NCBI RefSeq assembly: GCF_963675165.1
Contig: NC_087377.1
Span: 13,388,198 to 13,452,197 of the forward strand
Direction: 5' to 3'
DNA length: 64,000 bases
Origin: Halichondria panicea
Lineage: Eukaryota; Porifera; Demospongiae; Suberitida; Halichondriidae
Part shown: piece after piece, positions 12,076-22,548 of the stretch
Layout: each line of letters begins with the position of its first letter
Numbering within the stretch: position 1 is the stretch's first letter
The notes under the pieces: model-generated
Seen by the model: the letters and a program-made list of their open reading frames with translations, nothing else
What the model was told of the DNA's origin: nothing
Database searches by the model: none
Program-made: the position numbers and the translations under genes

Positions 12076-13818
12076 CGTCAGTAGAAGATTGACTCCAGGA
12101 ACGGCTCGAGGTATCTCTTGAACACTCTCACCCGGCAACTGTGGACAGGGAGAGGGAGAAAAAATTAATGTTATAATAGAGCAATATTGAACACACTCAA
12201 GTACATGTAGTTACATGTAGATGATAGAGTTACTGTATAATCTGGTTAATAAGCGCTTAGCGCACATCAACTAATAGGCGCCTAGAAAGAGCCTTGATAG
12301 AAGGAAGGCGCATGGTTTTCTGCACAGTTCTCTGCCCAACAACTGGTCTCCACACTTCTTTATAGATGCTACGTTTCTTTCACTACTAGTAGTTATGTTA
12401 CTGCTGTCAGATATGACTATAAACTTTTTGCAGACAAACGATCGAGCTAGCTAATGGAGATTTGCTTCATTGAAACATCATGGGCATGGTTAATCTATAG
12501 CTCTATAAGGGCATCTCGATAATAGGGCCTGCTCTTTTCCCTATAGGCGCATGCGCTTACTAACCAGATTAGTACAATACAAGTAAACGTTCTGTATACA
12601 TGTAGAACCCTTTTTGAAAGTTTCTTACAGTGTCAGCTTTTTACATGTAGACATTTATAGGTACTCTGTTTTATTGAAGTAGTACAAGAAAATGTTACTC
12701 TATTTTACTTATCTCACAAGTTTGAGCAGTGTCTCCAGGAGGTTTATGTGTTGAGGGTAGTGTCTGTGTTGTAGTGTCTCAGCACAGAGGGGGAGGACAC
12801 TCGGTCACCACACCCACTCACACCACTCAGCTCTTCAAGCAAGAAAAGGGAACTGGAGGGGGCTACAAGATTAGATTCAGACAAATTAAAAACTGCCATA
12901 CTCTTTCTCAATTACATCACAACACATTTACAAGCTGTATATACTCAACACTAGGACACTTGGATCCTTGTGTGTCACTAGTAACCACCACATGCATGGA
13001 CATCTACAAAAGTACCCTTATCAAACACATCTTTGTACATGTAATATGAATATTCCTTTATCCCATACCCCATGCACTACACCCTCATCACATAGCATCT
13101 CCATACACATCACACACCCTCACCTTTCACTCTTCTCCCACGGCTTGTGATAGTGTGAGAGTCCATACATCCTCCTCTCCTCATTTTTGGGGCCAGTGAA
13201 CCACATGCATGAGTACATCTGCTGGTACAGGTCATCATGGATATACGATGCACCATGGTACCCCAAACACAGCTGGTCCAGGATCATTACCAGAGGAGCT
13301 GAGGAAGGGGGAGGATGAACAGTAGTAAACTATTGCATCTAATTTGCTTCTTAAAATGCAGCCTATTGATCAAAGCGTATTACATCACATACTATCTTTC
13401 AAACAGCTGTTCACAATCAAAGAGCTTTAAGCGCTCAATGTACAACACTATTGATTGCCTAGCAGCAGCTCACAAGGTAGCAAGAGATAGAGAAACTTTG
13501 AGTGCTGTAGAAGTGAAGTACAAGATGGAGATAAGACAAGGAATGTAGTGGTCACCCACAACTTAGTGATGTGTTACAGAACACAAAGATTTGGAAGGTG
13601 ATACTTCATACTAGCTAACTGCAACAGGTTTGCAAAATACAACCACAGCCAGTTAGGTCCCAGTCTTGACAGTACACCTCAAATTATCAGTACAGCCTAT
13701 TATATAGTCTGTACAGTATCTCACCATAGGCCTTGGTGACGCTGGTGAGTATCTAACTGAGGGTATGCTGTCCTCAAGGTTGGAAAAGAATAATGAGAAC
13801 AGGTCATCCAGCCACAAT
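12076..13818 (-). CDS. Unrecognised gene, partial: three candidate exons
   Basis: I do not recognise this gene. Three minus-strand stretches look like exons bounded by good splice sites: 13725-13818 (reads LWLDDLFSLFFSNLED..., resembling a HEAT-type helix pair), 13124-13298 (57 codons, with LDQLCLGYHG and MYSCMWFTGP, the most protein-like block) and 12076-12138 (LPGESVQEIP...). The phase after the first exon does not fit the second, so an exon is missing from this model or the gene is broken. A stretch near 12730-12830 looks like a further exon but contains a stop (after DTTLNT). Decayed copies of the 12076 exon occur near 37520 and 52030, which argues that it was once a real coding exon. Confidence 0.38.
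12238..12571. mobile_element. MITE with about 26-bp ends (TAATCTGGTTARTAAGCGC)
   Basis: The left end TAATCTGGTTAATAAGCGC is matched by its complement at the right end (GCGCTTACTAACCAGATTA). It lies between candidate exons of the unrecognised minus-strand gene. A degenerate relative covers about 51580-51900, with conserved interior words such as CAACTAATAGGCGC and CAACAACTGGTCTC. Confidence 0.72.
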
Positions 13819-14229
13819 CTGAGGAGAAAAGGAAACACTAAAAGTATGCACCTGTAGTAGGTACCAGGCAGAGGAGGAACGCCAGGGTCAATAGGGTCAC
13901 GTTTAATGAAGGATTAAACATTCTTGTTCTGGACCTTTGCTGCATATAGCAGCTTAGCCCTTCTGTTCTTTATTTGCCTGCTCTTTTTATTTAGAGACTA
14001 TACTACATGCATGTACATGTACTTATACTATTTGTTTGCATAGCAACATTGTATGGTAGTTTTGTGGTACAAATGATTTAGTATTTTGCAAGGTCAATGC
14101 AAACAGCTGTACATGTAGACCATGGCCAAGGGATGGGAGTGTCTAATCCAATTACAACTGATAGATAATCTAGTTATGTACACTTCACTGATTACATGTA
14201 CAAACAATGCTGTAGTGCTGTGGAATCCA

Positions 14230-14420
14230 GGCAATTGCAAGTAAACTTAGAATCAAGCTCCTTAGCTTTTACTCGTTTTTATAACAACGAAGCTTTAACA
14301 TCGAAATCTGCCACTTTTAAAACTAATAACTTGTTGCTATCCATGCTGTAAACGCAGTGCTATGGCATCCAGGTGAGAAGAATTATTACAAACAAAAAAC
14401 AAACAACCCACTGACCGCGG
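14230..14420 (+). repeat. Plus-orientation copy of the dispersed exon-like repeat
   Basis: Inverted relative to the 32-36 kb array. It contains ATGCTGTAAACGCAGTGCTA, then GGCATCCAG followed by GTGAG like a splice donor, an AAAC-rich run, and a degraded form of the GC-rich hairpin cassette (ccgcggcacggcctcaggt). The flank carries the same 'gaagctttaacatcgaaatctgcc' segment as the array units. Confidence 0.6.
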
Positions 14421-15283
14421 CACGGCCTCAGGTAATAAATACAGGTTAGCTCGCACTGCCAGGGTGCTATCTAAAATACACTATACTATCCACGAGCTAT
14501 ACAGAAAAGATCCATACTTGAAAATTATACACTGTGGGCCCTAGCTAAAAATTGCCTAAAGTGTCATCTGCATACTGTACATGTGTATAGTGCTAGGGAG
14601 ACAGCACCTACGCTCCTCTACCAGCTGGTGGTGGAAGGCAAGCTTTAAACTATCTCTCTCCCTCCCCATCAGGTACTATGTGGTTGAGGGTGTGAGGCTC
14701 TACTCTCAGAAGACTCGGAGGGTGGTCACACATACCACCACAACATTTATTCACAAACATTATAGAGTTGCAAAGGAGGTTGGACACGCGTCTGTGTTTT
14801 ACAAATGTTTTACGGAGGAAATGTGTGTGCTTGGAAAAAAATATATAGTAGCAATCCAGCTAAGCCAAAAGACTGCAACCAATTTTAGCACTCCATACTA
14901 CTAGTAAACGAGTGCTGCAAGCTATGCTGTGCTAGCGCCTCTCACCATGTTTTGCTTTCGCTTAAAAACTATTAGAGTGGTATTCTGTCTCAGGATCTCA
15001 AACACGAATGCGTATGTGCAGAAAAGAGTTAAATATGCAATAATTATATTAAAGTTTGCAATGACTGCTGGCACTCTGGCATGCAGTACAAGCTTTCCAG
15101 CTCTTTTCTGACGCTTGTACAACAAAAAGCTAGCGCTTTAGTGCAAGGCTAACGCATAAGTTGAATAGAAAGTTTGTGCGAAAAGATGATACTACCAAAG
15201 ATTCCTTCACTGTAAATAGCCATAACTAGAGAACAAAGCTTTATAGTTAGCAAATCCACAAATCAAAATCCAAGAGAACGTGG
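14421..15283. other. Intergenic, weak plus-strand coding hint only
   Basis: An open frame at 14581-14904 (107 codons, plus) contains an acceptor-like CCATCAG followed by YYVVEGVRLYSQKTRRVV. It could be one exon of an unknown gene, but no partner exon was found. The rest shows nothing. Confidence 0.25.
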
Positions 15284-15389
15284 CTAGAAGCCTATAGAAG
15301 CTGTTCGATTTTCGTCACATAGCGACCATTGAGCAGTTATGGTAAAGACCCACCCACTCACTATACAATATGCACCCATTGCATATTCA

Positions 15390-15895
15390 TCTGCAATGTC
15401 GTAGCTGGTCAGGAGTTCCTTTGCCAGTTGCTCCTCTTTGATCTTACTGAGATGATCGGTCAGCTCCCTCCAGGCTGGTCGTCCAGAGCAACTTTTATCA
15501 TCCATTGGTCAATCACTTCAGTCAAGCAATTAGCATTGTCATTGCAACACGAATTTTCAATCTAGTGGAGAAGATGAGATAGTATAATTGAGTGGGTAGT
15601 AGTACGATTAAACTAACAACATAACGGCACATGTATCTTATGAAACCACTCAAAGTAAGTAATGAAACGGCAAGATTTAAGAATTACTTAGTCACCACTT
15701 TTGGTAAAGACTATACAGTGGACAAGTAATAATCACACTGAGCCAAAACACAGACGGTAAAGATCTGCTATACAATAAACATTACGTGAGACAATAAAGG
15801 GGTATACATGTACACTTACCAAATGGCCGGTAGCAGTGTGGGCAGGTGTGGTTGTGTCTCCTCTGGAGGGAGGTGGACCAGAAACTCTCTCGTAG
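15390..15895 (-). pseudogene. Decayed copy of Death-domain receptor exons (copy 2)
   Basis: Two exon-like blocks on the minus strand. 15820-15895 has clean acceptor and donor sites and encodes a proline/threonine-rich segment starting YERVSGPPPSRGDTTTP. 15390-15561 is a Death-domain C-half homologous to exon 2909-3071 (WRELTDHLSKI ... EEQLAKELL). Its reading frame is shifted near the conserved tryptophan (CLTEVIDQW in one frame, WRELTDHL in another), so it cannot make the domain as read. The proline-rich block is absent from the intact gene, so the source was a related but different receptor. Confidence 0.65.
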
Positions 15896-16234
15896 CTGCA
15901 GAGGGGAGGGAATATAACAGGTGAGTGTACATGTTGTCTCAATGCTTGACACAGTGGAACCTCCAGACTAACATTGACCGTAATAAAGAGGTGTATGGTT
16001 GCACAAGATGTTTTGGGGGCTTTGGGCTGCATGGTAAACCTGGCTGTATGAAAATGGGTGACCACAAAACTGTTTTGAATGCTGTAACCTCATGTTCATC
16101 AGAGCATGAAATACACCTCAGCATGGAAATTTAACAAAAGACGGTACTGTCCAATTTTTCCGATCCAACTTAATGAGAAACTAACAATTAACTTTGCTTG
16201 GCTTATTTACATGTACACTCATCAGCCTCACAGA

Positions 16235-16621
16235 TACTCAGTTCCTTGCCAGTTGCTCCTCTCTAATCTTAGCTTACTGAGATGATCTGCCAGCTGTAGA
16301 CTCCATATTGTTGGTCCATCTTTGTCCATCATTGGTCATCATGTTGGTCACAACATAATAGCAAGGACGCCCTTGATAATATAATTCATGCATGCCTGGT
16401 CACAATCACTTTCGATTTTCATTAACAGCTGACACAAAACAGAGGGTAAAGACCCACTACCCAATAAACATTAAGTGAACAAAGGTACTAGGTAAAGGAT
16501 CCTACAACCTACAACCATTATTTTGATGGACATAAATATTACTGGTGGCTGGTAGCAGTGTGGGTAGGTGTGGTTGTCTTTCCTCTGGGGGGAGGTGGAC
16601 CAGAAACTCCTTCGTAAACCA
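16235..16621 (-). pseudogene. Decayed copy of Death-domain receptor exons (copy 3)
   Basis: A proline-rich exon starts at 16621 after a TTTCAG acceptor. It encodes VVYEGVSGPPPPRGKTTTP and reaches a stop at 16540-16542. The Death-domain block near 16250-16320 keeps only short words (agatgatctgccagct, gttgctcctctc) and no frame. The copy is tandem with the one at 15390-15895, including the trailing block near 16920-17040. Confidence 0.55.
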
Positions 16622-16696
16622 CTGAAACTGAATAAAACGCAATTGGAAGGGAGAGGAGTTAGGGACGAAAAATAAAATGAATGTCTCATTTGATAC

Positions 16697-16839
16697 CAGA
16701 GGAGGTACGACAGGTGCGGTGCAGCTCAGGTAATTAGCCTTTGATTGAACAATAATTATCCGCCCACGTCGTATGTTTTTGCTGAGAGTAATCAGAGGCT
16801 AATTACTTGAGCTGCACCGCGCCTGTCGGACCTCCTCTG
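16697..16839. mobile_element. MITE with perfect 9-bp target duplication (Mutator-like)
   Basis: The termini CAGAGGAGGTACGACAGG and its complement give about 45-bp inverted repeats. The 9 bp ATTTGATAC at 16688-16696 is repeated exactly at 16840-16848. A 9-bp duplication points to a Mutator-like transposase rather than hAT (8 bp); the CAGAGG start alone would also suit hAT. Confidence 0.8.
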
Positions 16840-17424
16840 ATTTGATACACAGGGGAGCGTCTAGCCTTGATTCCATGTTGTTTGTATTGTGGTATTGCGA
16901 CCTGGAATTGAGGCTAGAGAATTTTTAGACTAAACTGAGGTGATTGTATTATGAAGGCGTTGGGCTGATCATGCAATTTGACTGTACGAAAATCTATGGT
17001 GACCGTAATGAGACAAATTTCGGATGCTGTAACCTCAGAGCTAGCCTCATTCTCACTTCCTCTGAAATATGAGCATGCAAAAATCAACTATAGACTCAGA
17101 TTCTACAGCGTATTAGAAATCTCAATCTTGAGTTCGTCAATTATAGATGGATATGCAATTATTAAAAGCAATCAGTCTACAGATTATTCAGAGGCTCATA
17201 CATGATCAAGAGCTAAAAGCCCATCAGACAAAGGCTAACTCTACAACACGAGAAATAGCTAGTAGTGTACAAGTTACATCTTCAGTACACATGCAATACT
17301 AGTAAAAAAATATTCGTTACATCACACGAGCTCTTTTTATTTGAGCCAGTGACTCTGTGAGTGTGTACCATGATCTAAACAAAGCTGGGAAAGTCCCTCT
17401 CTTGCATAATGTATTGGACTGTGT

Positions 17425-17548
17425 CAGAGGAGGTACGACAGGCGCGGTGCAGCTCAAGCAATTAGCCTCTGATTTATAAACTAAGCAATAATACAAGACG
17501 TGGGTGGATAATTAGTATTCATACACTGCGCCTGTCGTACATCCTCTG
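17425..17548. mobile_element. Second copy of the CAGAGGAGGTACGACAGG MITE
   Basis: Same left end as 16697-16839 and a shortened right end (CTGCGCCTGTCGTACATCCTCTG region). The flanks GGACTGTGT and GGACTAGTG look like a decayed 9-bp target duplication. Confidence 0.72.
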
Positions 17549-18283
17549 GGACTAGTGCATGTGTACCAGTAAACAAAGTTGGGAGGGGGAGTCCCATGCT
17601 TGCAATAATACTACACCATACACAAACATTTGCAATGTGCAAGTCGCTAAAGGGCAGCACCAAAAAGCGTAGAAACAAGCGAGCGGGGAGAAGACTATGT
17701 CAATCTGTCACAACACTGAATTTATTTATATAAATGATACATTCACCCGTGTGTTAATCATCAGACCACTAAAAAACAACTCTACGTATACATCTGTATA
17801 CACCTATATTATTGCTATTGGTATACATTGACAAAGATATACAAATTAACTGTTCTGTAGATCTATTATGTCGTGGACATCTTTTTCACCTCCAACAAAA
17901 CCTTGTTAATTCTATTCCGCATGGCATGTATAGTAAAACCAGGAGCAGATAATCGGTAAAACACATACTCGTTGCTCTATATATCAGTGTATAAACCACC
18001 TTGTTATTCACATAGTAAATATTGTAGCCAGTATAGCTTTAAAGAATATATACATCATGCCACGTGAATGATGTTGTGTATATAGATTGACATACTCCTC
18101 AGGCTGTCCTCGTACGCTGCTAAGCAGCTAAGCTAGCTTTTTGATATTTGCCCTGGCCAAAACAATCGTAGCAACTTTCAGGTCTAGGGAGCATGCAAGC
18201 AAGGGACTCTTGTTTCCAATTGGTGCTACCCTTTAGCAACGTACTCGCACATTATAAATGTTTGCATGTATGGTGTAGTATTA

Positions 18284-18433
18284 CAGAGGATTTCAGGTTG
18301 GTTGGCAGAATTAAAAGTTGAAGTGCAGTCAACCATGACCACTAATTGCATTAGTAGAAGAAACACACAGTGTGTGGTCATGGTTGAGTGCAATTCAATT
18401 TTTAACTTCTGCCAATCAACATGAAATCCTCTG
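18284..18433. mobile_element. MITE with about 58-bp inverted repeats (CAGAGGATTTCA)
   Basis: The ends CAGAGGATTTCA and TGAAATCCTCTG continue inward as near-perfect inverted arms through GTCAACCATGACCAC. It shares CAGAGG ends with the 16697 family but not the internal sequence. Confidence 0.72.
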
Positions 18434-18600
18434 TATTGCAAGCAAGGGACTCGGCCCCCCTCCCAGCTTTGTGTTTACCTACATCATGTATGGTATTATT
18501 ATATACACAGTCCCGCAAGCAATGGACTTTCCCATGCAGCTATGTTTAGATGATGGTACACACACAGAGTCACTGTGGTTCAAAGAAAAGAGCTAGTATG

Positions 18601-20244
18601 ATTAGCAAGCACTCTCATCATAGATCAGCAAGTACCCTCAATGTATATATGAAAACACACCTTCATAAGATCAGCAATGATCACCCTCACTGGCAGAAAT
18701 ACACCCTCATAAAATTAGCAAGCACCCTCACGCAGAAAAGACACCCTCATTGCAATATTGCAGTCACCCTAATTTTGACCCTAATATATATATCACACCA
18801 TGGCATATATCCCGTTTATCATTATTAGAATCGGCTAGCTCTTAGCTGAAGCTTTTATCTTCAATTCCCTAAGCTTAGAAAACATAATTATTCTGAACGC
18901 GGGACAAGTGAAAGCTATATAAAGCTTTGTCAAGCTTGTTAAGGTCAGATATTTTTGTGCGGTTTTGTTTGGCAAGATCTTAGTAGATCCACCATTGACA
19001 TGATGGTGGATCAAGTGAAGAGTGTGAGCTAGAGGACTTAGTGCTACCATCATCAGCTCAAACAGAGAGGGGTCGACAATGACACTATATAAACCTGTTT
19101 AATACGAGAAATTTAATATTTACACGTATTATAGAATATCTACTTCTCTGCACAGGAGCAATGGCTATTATCCATGCAACAGTGCTCCTCTTGGCTATAC
19201 TAATGGACGAGACTGGACAGTGAGGTAAGGGCTTAAATCCTCTTTTTGTCTTTGGTTTCTTTTTAATCTTGTCCTATACTCATAGGACTGTGTATGTCTG
19301 CTCGTTCGAGCGTTGTTTCGAGGCATTAAGAGAATCTACGTTTCTCAAGCAAGATTTAACTGAGTTTATATAAATAGGGGCCTAAATCAGAGAGGTCCAG
19401 CAGCCTGCTAAACCTTCTTGAAAAGTAATTTGGGGCATTCAATCATCCTGAAGTTTCCCTGGGTCACTATAATCGTGCTGCAGCACAACCGACAACTCTC
19501 CTTGTGAAGCACCTTCCTATATGTACATCTTTTTGTATACTCCACTCAGTGAAATTTCTATGTATAAATTTCAATTATTGAAATATTTTTACCGACTACA
19601 AATTAAATACATGAAAACTTTACGCATGCGCAGACAACTTGTACTAGGCCTAGTTGTTCGCCTATCCGTTATAAAAGCGAAAAACTCGCCCTGGGATCGA
19701 GGCTAGTGCATGCAGAGCTATTATAACTACTAAGTATAGAGTATAGCAACACTCCATGGAGAAGTTTTTCTACGCACTCAGTGACTACTCTAGAAACCTA
19801 TAGAAACTCTTACTTGACACACACACACACACAACTGTATATCTCGCTTGCGCATGTGCACTGCATGGGTTTTTAACTTACTAAATTCCTCAGTTGTATA
19901 TGTCTATATGCTCGTCAGAGCCCCAATATGATAATTGGCAGTGATCTTTGTGTTGATAAGATCCAATATATTATAGTTTTTCCACATTACCAATACAAGT
20001 GCGTAATTACATCAATTACATTTAAGTGCCAAATTTTCTGCTGATTTGACTAATTGTTTTTAATGTTTTTAGTTGCAGTAATCAATAATTATGGTAGTTG
20101 CTTTTCACCATCTACTTCCACTAAACAACATAATTATAGTCATTGCTTTGTATATTGATAAAAATTAAGCTATGCATGTATAAAGTTGCAATACTGAAGT
20201 ACAATGTTAGTACCTGCAGTTATTGGGAATTGTCTTGTAATGAT
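18601..20244. other. Intergenic with degenerate CACCCTCA repeats
   Basis: 18615-18790 carries several CACCCTCA words at 30-45 bp spacing, often preceded by 'agcaa', like an eroded minisatellite. A (CA)n run lies near 19818. Apart from the orphan signal-peptide frame at 19161, no gene is seen. Confidence 0.35.
19161..19223 (+). pseudogene. Orphan signal-peptide-like frame
   Basis: Twenty codons starting MAIIHATVLLLAIL, then a stop, directly followed by a splice-donor consensus (GAG|GTAAGG). It looks like the first exon of a secreted or receptor gene whose last codon has become a stop. No downstream plus-strand exon was identified. Confidence 0.25.
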
Positions 20245-22548
20245 CTACTGACTTAAAGGATCCACGTAGTCGTACTCGTGTAGTAGTTCACATCCCCCTA
20301 TCTGACCCACAACACCTGTTAGCTGACCATACGACTGGTTAGACTTCAGCAATATCTGCTCCTGCTCAATATTTATTAGCTCAGGATGCTCACTCATTCT
20401 CTTTGCTTTCGGTTTCACTTTGATTTTGCTATACTGGTGACTCAATGATAAATCTTTTTGGCTGTTGCATTCTGGAGTAGCATATGTTGGGCAAGCAGTC
20501 GTAATACTCTTGTCTGTGTGCCCGTAAGACTCGTTAGCTTTTAACTCAACTTCTATCATATCCGAGACATTGCCTTTGACTTTTGCTAGATCAACCTCAT
20601 CGTACAAAACACTGTTGGAATGCTGACCTGATTTACTTTGTTTGGGAAGTGTGGAGGATGGACTTTTTCTGCTAGGTGTTGTAACTATGCTGTTGAGGAA
20701 AGCCTTGTGATTTAATTATTCAAATGACCAATTAACATATTGTATGAAAGAAGTAAATCTATGCATAATGTATCACATAGGGCTTACCAAGTATCTTTGT
20801 TTTCAAATCGCAATGTGAATTCTGAACAACACATGTACAAAGTGTAGTGTTCAAGACAAAGTTGCAACATAATAATTAATGAAGCTTTAATGAAAGTGAA
20901 ACTTACTACGATAGTTGTACACTCCGTGTCCGATAAAGCTCCAAATAGTAATCAAAATTGTTATTCCCAAACATGAAATGACTAACATTGTATCAAGCAT
21001 ACTGTCGCGAAGTGTCATCCTAACTGGACTGCATTGTGTACCTATGGGGATTTTTTAAGAATAACTTTACTTAATGAAAACATTGTTTACCATAGAAAAT
21101 GATCCCAAAGACAAATAGTGAAGAAATGCAAATGAAAAGCAGTACGAGTAGGATCACCATAGAAACAACAAGAGATTTCTTTCTAGAGACAAACACCTTC
21201 ACCTTACAAAAAGCTGCATTTCCAATTTTCAAAGTTATTATTTTTAGTTAATGGTAACTCACCTCCTATAAGTAGTAATAAGAAATGAATGACTGTCAAG
21301 AAAAGGTACAGTGAAGTTGTGCTAAGAATGGCAGTTGATTTAAACTCAACAGGGATTCCATCTATTTACAATTAACATTATAGAGGCATTATTGACTGAA
21401 AACTTGAACCTAACCTGTAACAGACATATTTTCTTTGATAAGTAAATTTTTGTTTGCCTTCATTGAAAACGCAAATGTGTGGACTGTACCAGGACTTGAA
21501 TGTGGAATTTTCAACACCTCCGTGCCATTAATAGGAGGCTGATTACTCAGTGTTGTGTGTTGTATAGTACAAGTAGAGTCGTTTTGAATGACTGCACAAC
21601 TGACCGAATAGAGACAGTTAGTTGAATTAACTTGAGTACGAAAGTAATCTTCACTTTTGAGTCCTATAGAATTAATAACTGCACTATAAGAAAGCACGAT
21701 GTAATATATTCATGTCTCACCTATTACGTATACAGATGCGTACATTTTTGTATTAATCCTAGACGATCTAGTATTAAACAAACTCAGTTCAATGTTGTGC
21801 TCTCCCATAATGGTTCTTATGGAGGAAAATCTGGCTTCGCAGAACAGACCGACACAAGTTTTCATAATTTTGACCTCATCTGATCCATTAATTGTCACGG
21901 TGTACATGAGAATTGAAGAGCATATCAGCTAAAGAGGTTCCATAGCAATTTGTAAATTTTATTACACTAAAACTTACTAAATTCCTTAGTTGTACTTTTA
22001 CGCTAGTCAAAACACCAAACTGGTAGATGGCAATAATTATCGTATTGACAGGATCCCAGACTATAATATCAGATACCAGTATCCTTATATAGGTAATGAC
22101 ATCGCCGCATGTTATGCTAGTAATGTTCTGCTTTTCTAGCGCCAACAGATCAACCGTAAGAATGGATGAATAATTTTCCATGTTTGACTCAAGAGAGCGA
22201 GAAATATTGACCAATTGAACGCTTAAGAATGCAGGATTGTTGTTATTAGTGATATTGCTAAGAAAAATTTGCCAAGAAGCATCCACAAGAATTTCGAGGA
22301 TGTTCACATATTCGGTTGAGTTAGGGCTACTGTAACGCCAACGTAATCCTACGAGATCCACTCCTTCACAGATCAGCTTAACTCTAGCCCTCTCCGAGCA
22401 AGCCTCACTTTTGACATTTAGGTACACTTCTGATGCTGTGCCAAATTTAATACGTGCGGTAAATAAACTAGCTGGCTGCACAAATGTACTTACCTTCGAC
22501 AAAAATAACAGTAGAAATTACTAAGAGAGAAGTAAAAAACATTGTCAT
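20245..22548 (-). CDS. Ig-like ectodomain receptor with three predicted TM helices and tyrosine-rich tail
   Basis: Predicted 613 aa in nine phase-consistent exons: 22494-22548, 21978-22471, 21721-21928, 21415-21663, 21263-21361, 21091-21213, 20907-21041, 20788-20821 and 20245-20689. Exon 1 is a signal peptide (MTMFFTSLLV...). Residues about 19-335 form a cysteine-bearing, N-glycosylation-rich ectodomain with an Ig-like start (VKLICEG). Three separate exons then each encode a strongly hydrophobic helix (about 340-368, 382-408, 424-448), with short basic or cysteine-containing links. The tail (466-613) holds VLYDEV (Y495, a strict ITIM-like match), PTYATP (Y535), HQYSKI (Y552), QSYGQL (Y586) and YDYVDP (Y607). 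The start of exon 2 is the least certain junction. The three-helix arrangement is odd for an Ig receptor. The signalling role is inferred. Confidence 0.72.

Larger units (their letters stand above)
17328..18593. mobile_element. DNA-element remnant with about 80-bp inverted arms and nested MITEs
   Basis: Sequence 17328-17406 (with CCAGTGACTCTGTGAGTGTG) is found in reverse complement at about 18513-18593. The 1.1 kb between them contains two smaller inverted-repeat elements (17425-17548, 18284-18433) and a direct repeat GCAAGCAAGGGACTC at about 18193 and 18438. No transposase frame survives. Confidence 0.55.

Noticed and set aside
12729-13049. 106-codon plus ORF
   Set aside because: It runs opposite to the better-supported exon-like blocks and reads low-complexity THTTQ / HTPCTTP-type sequence.
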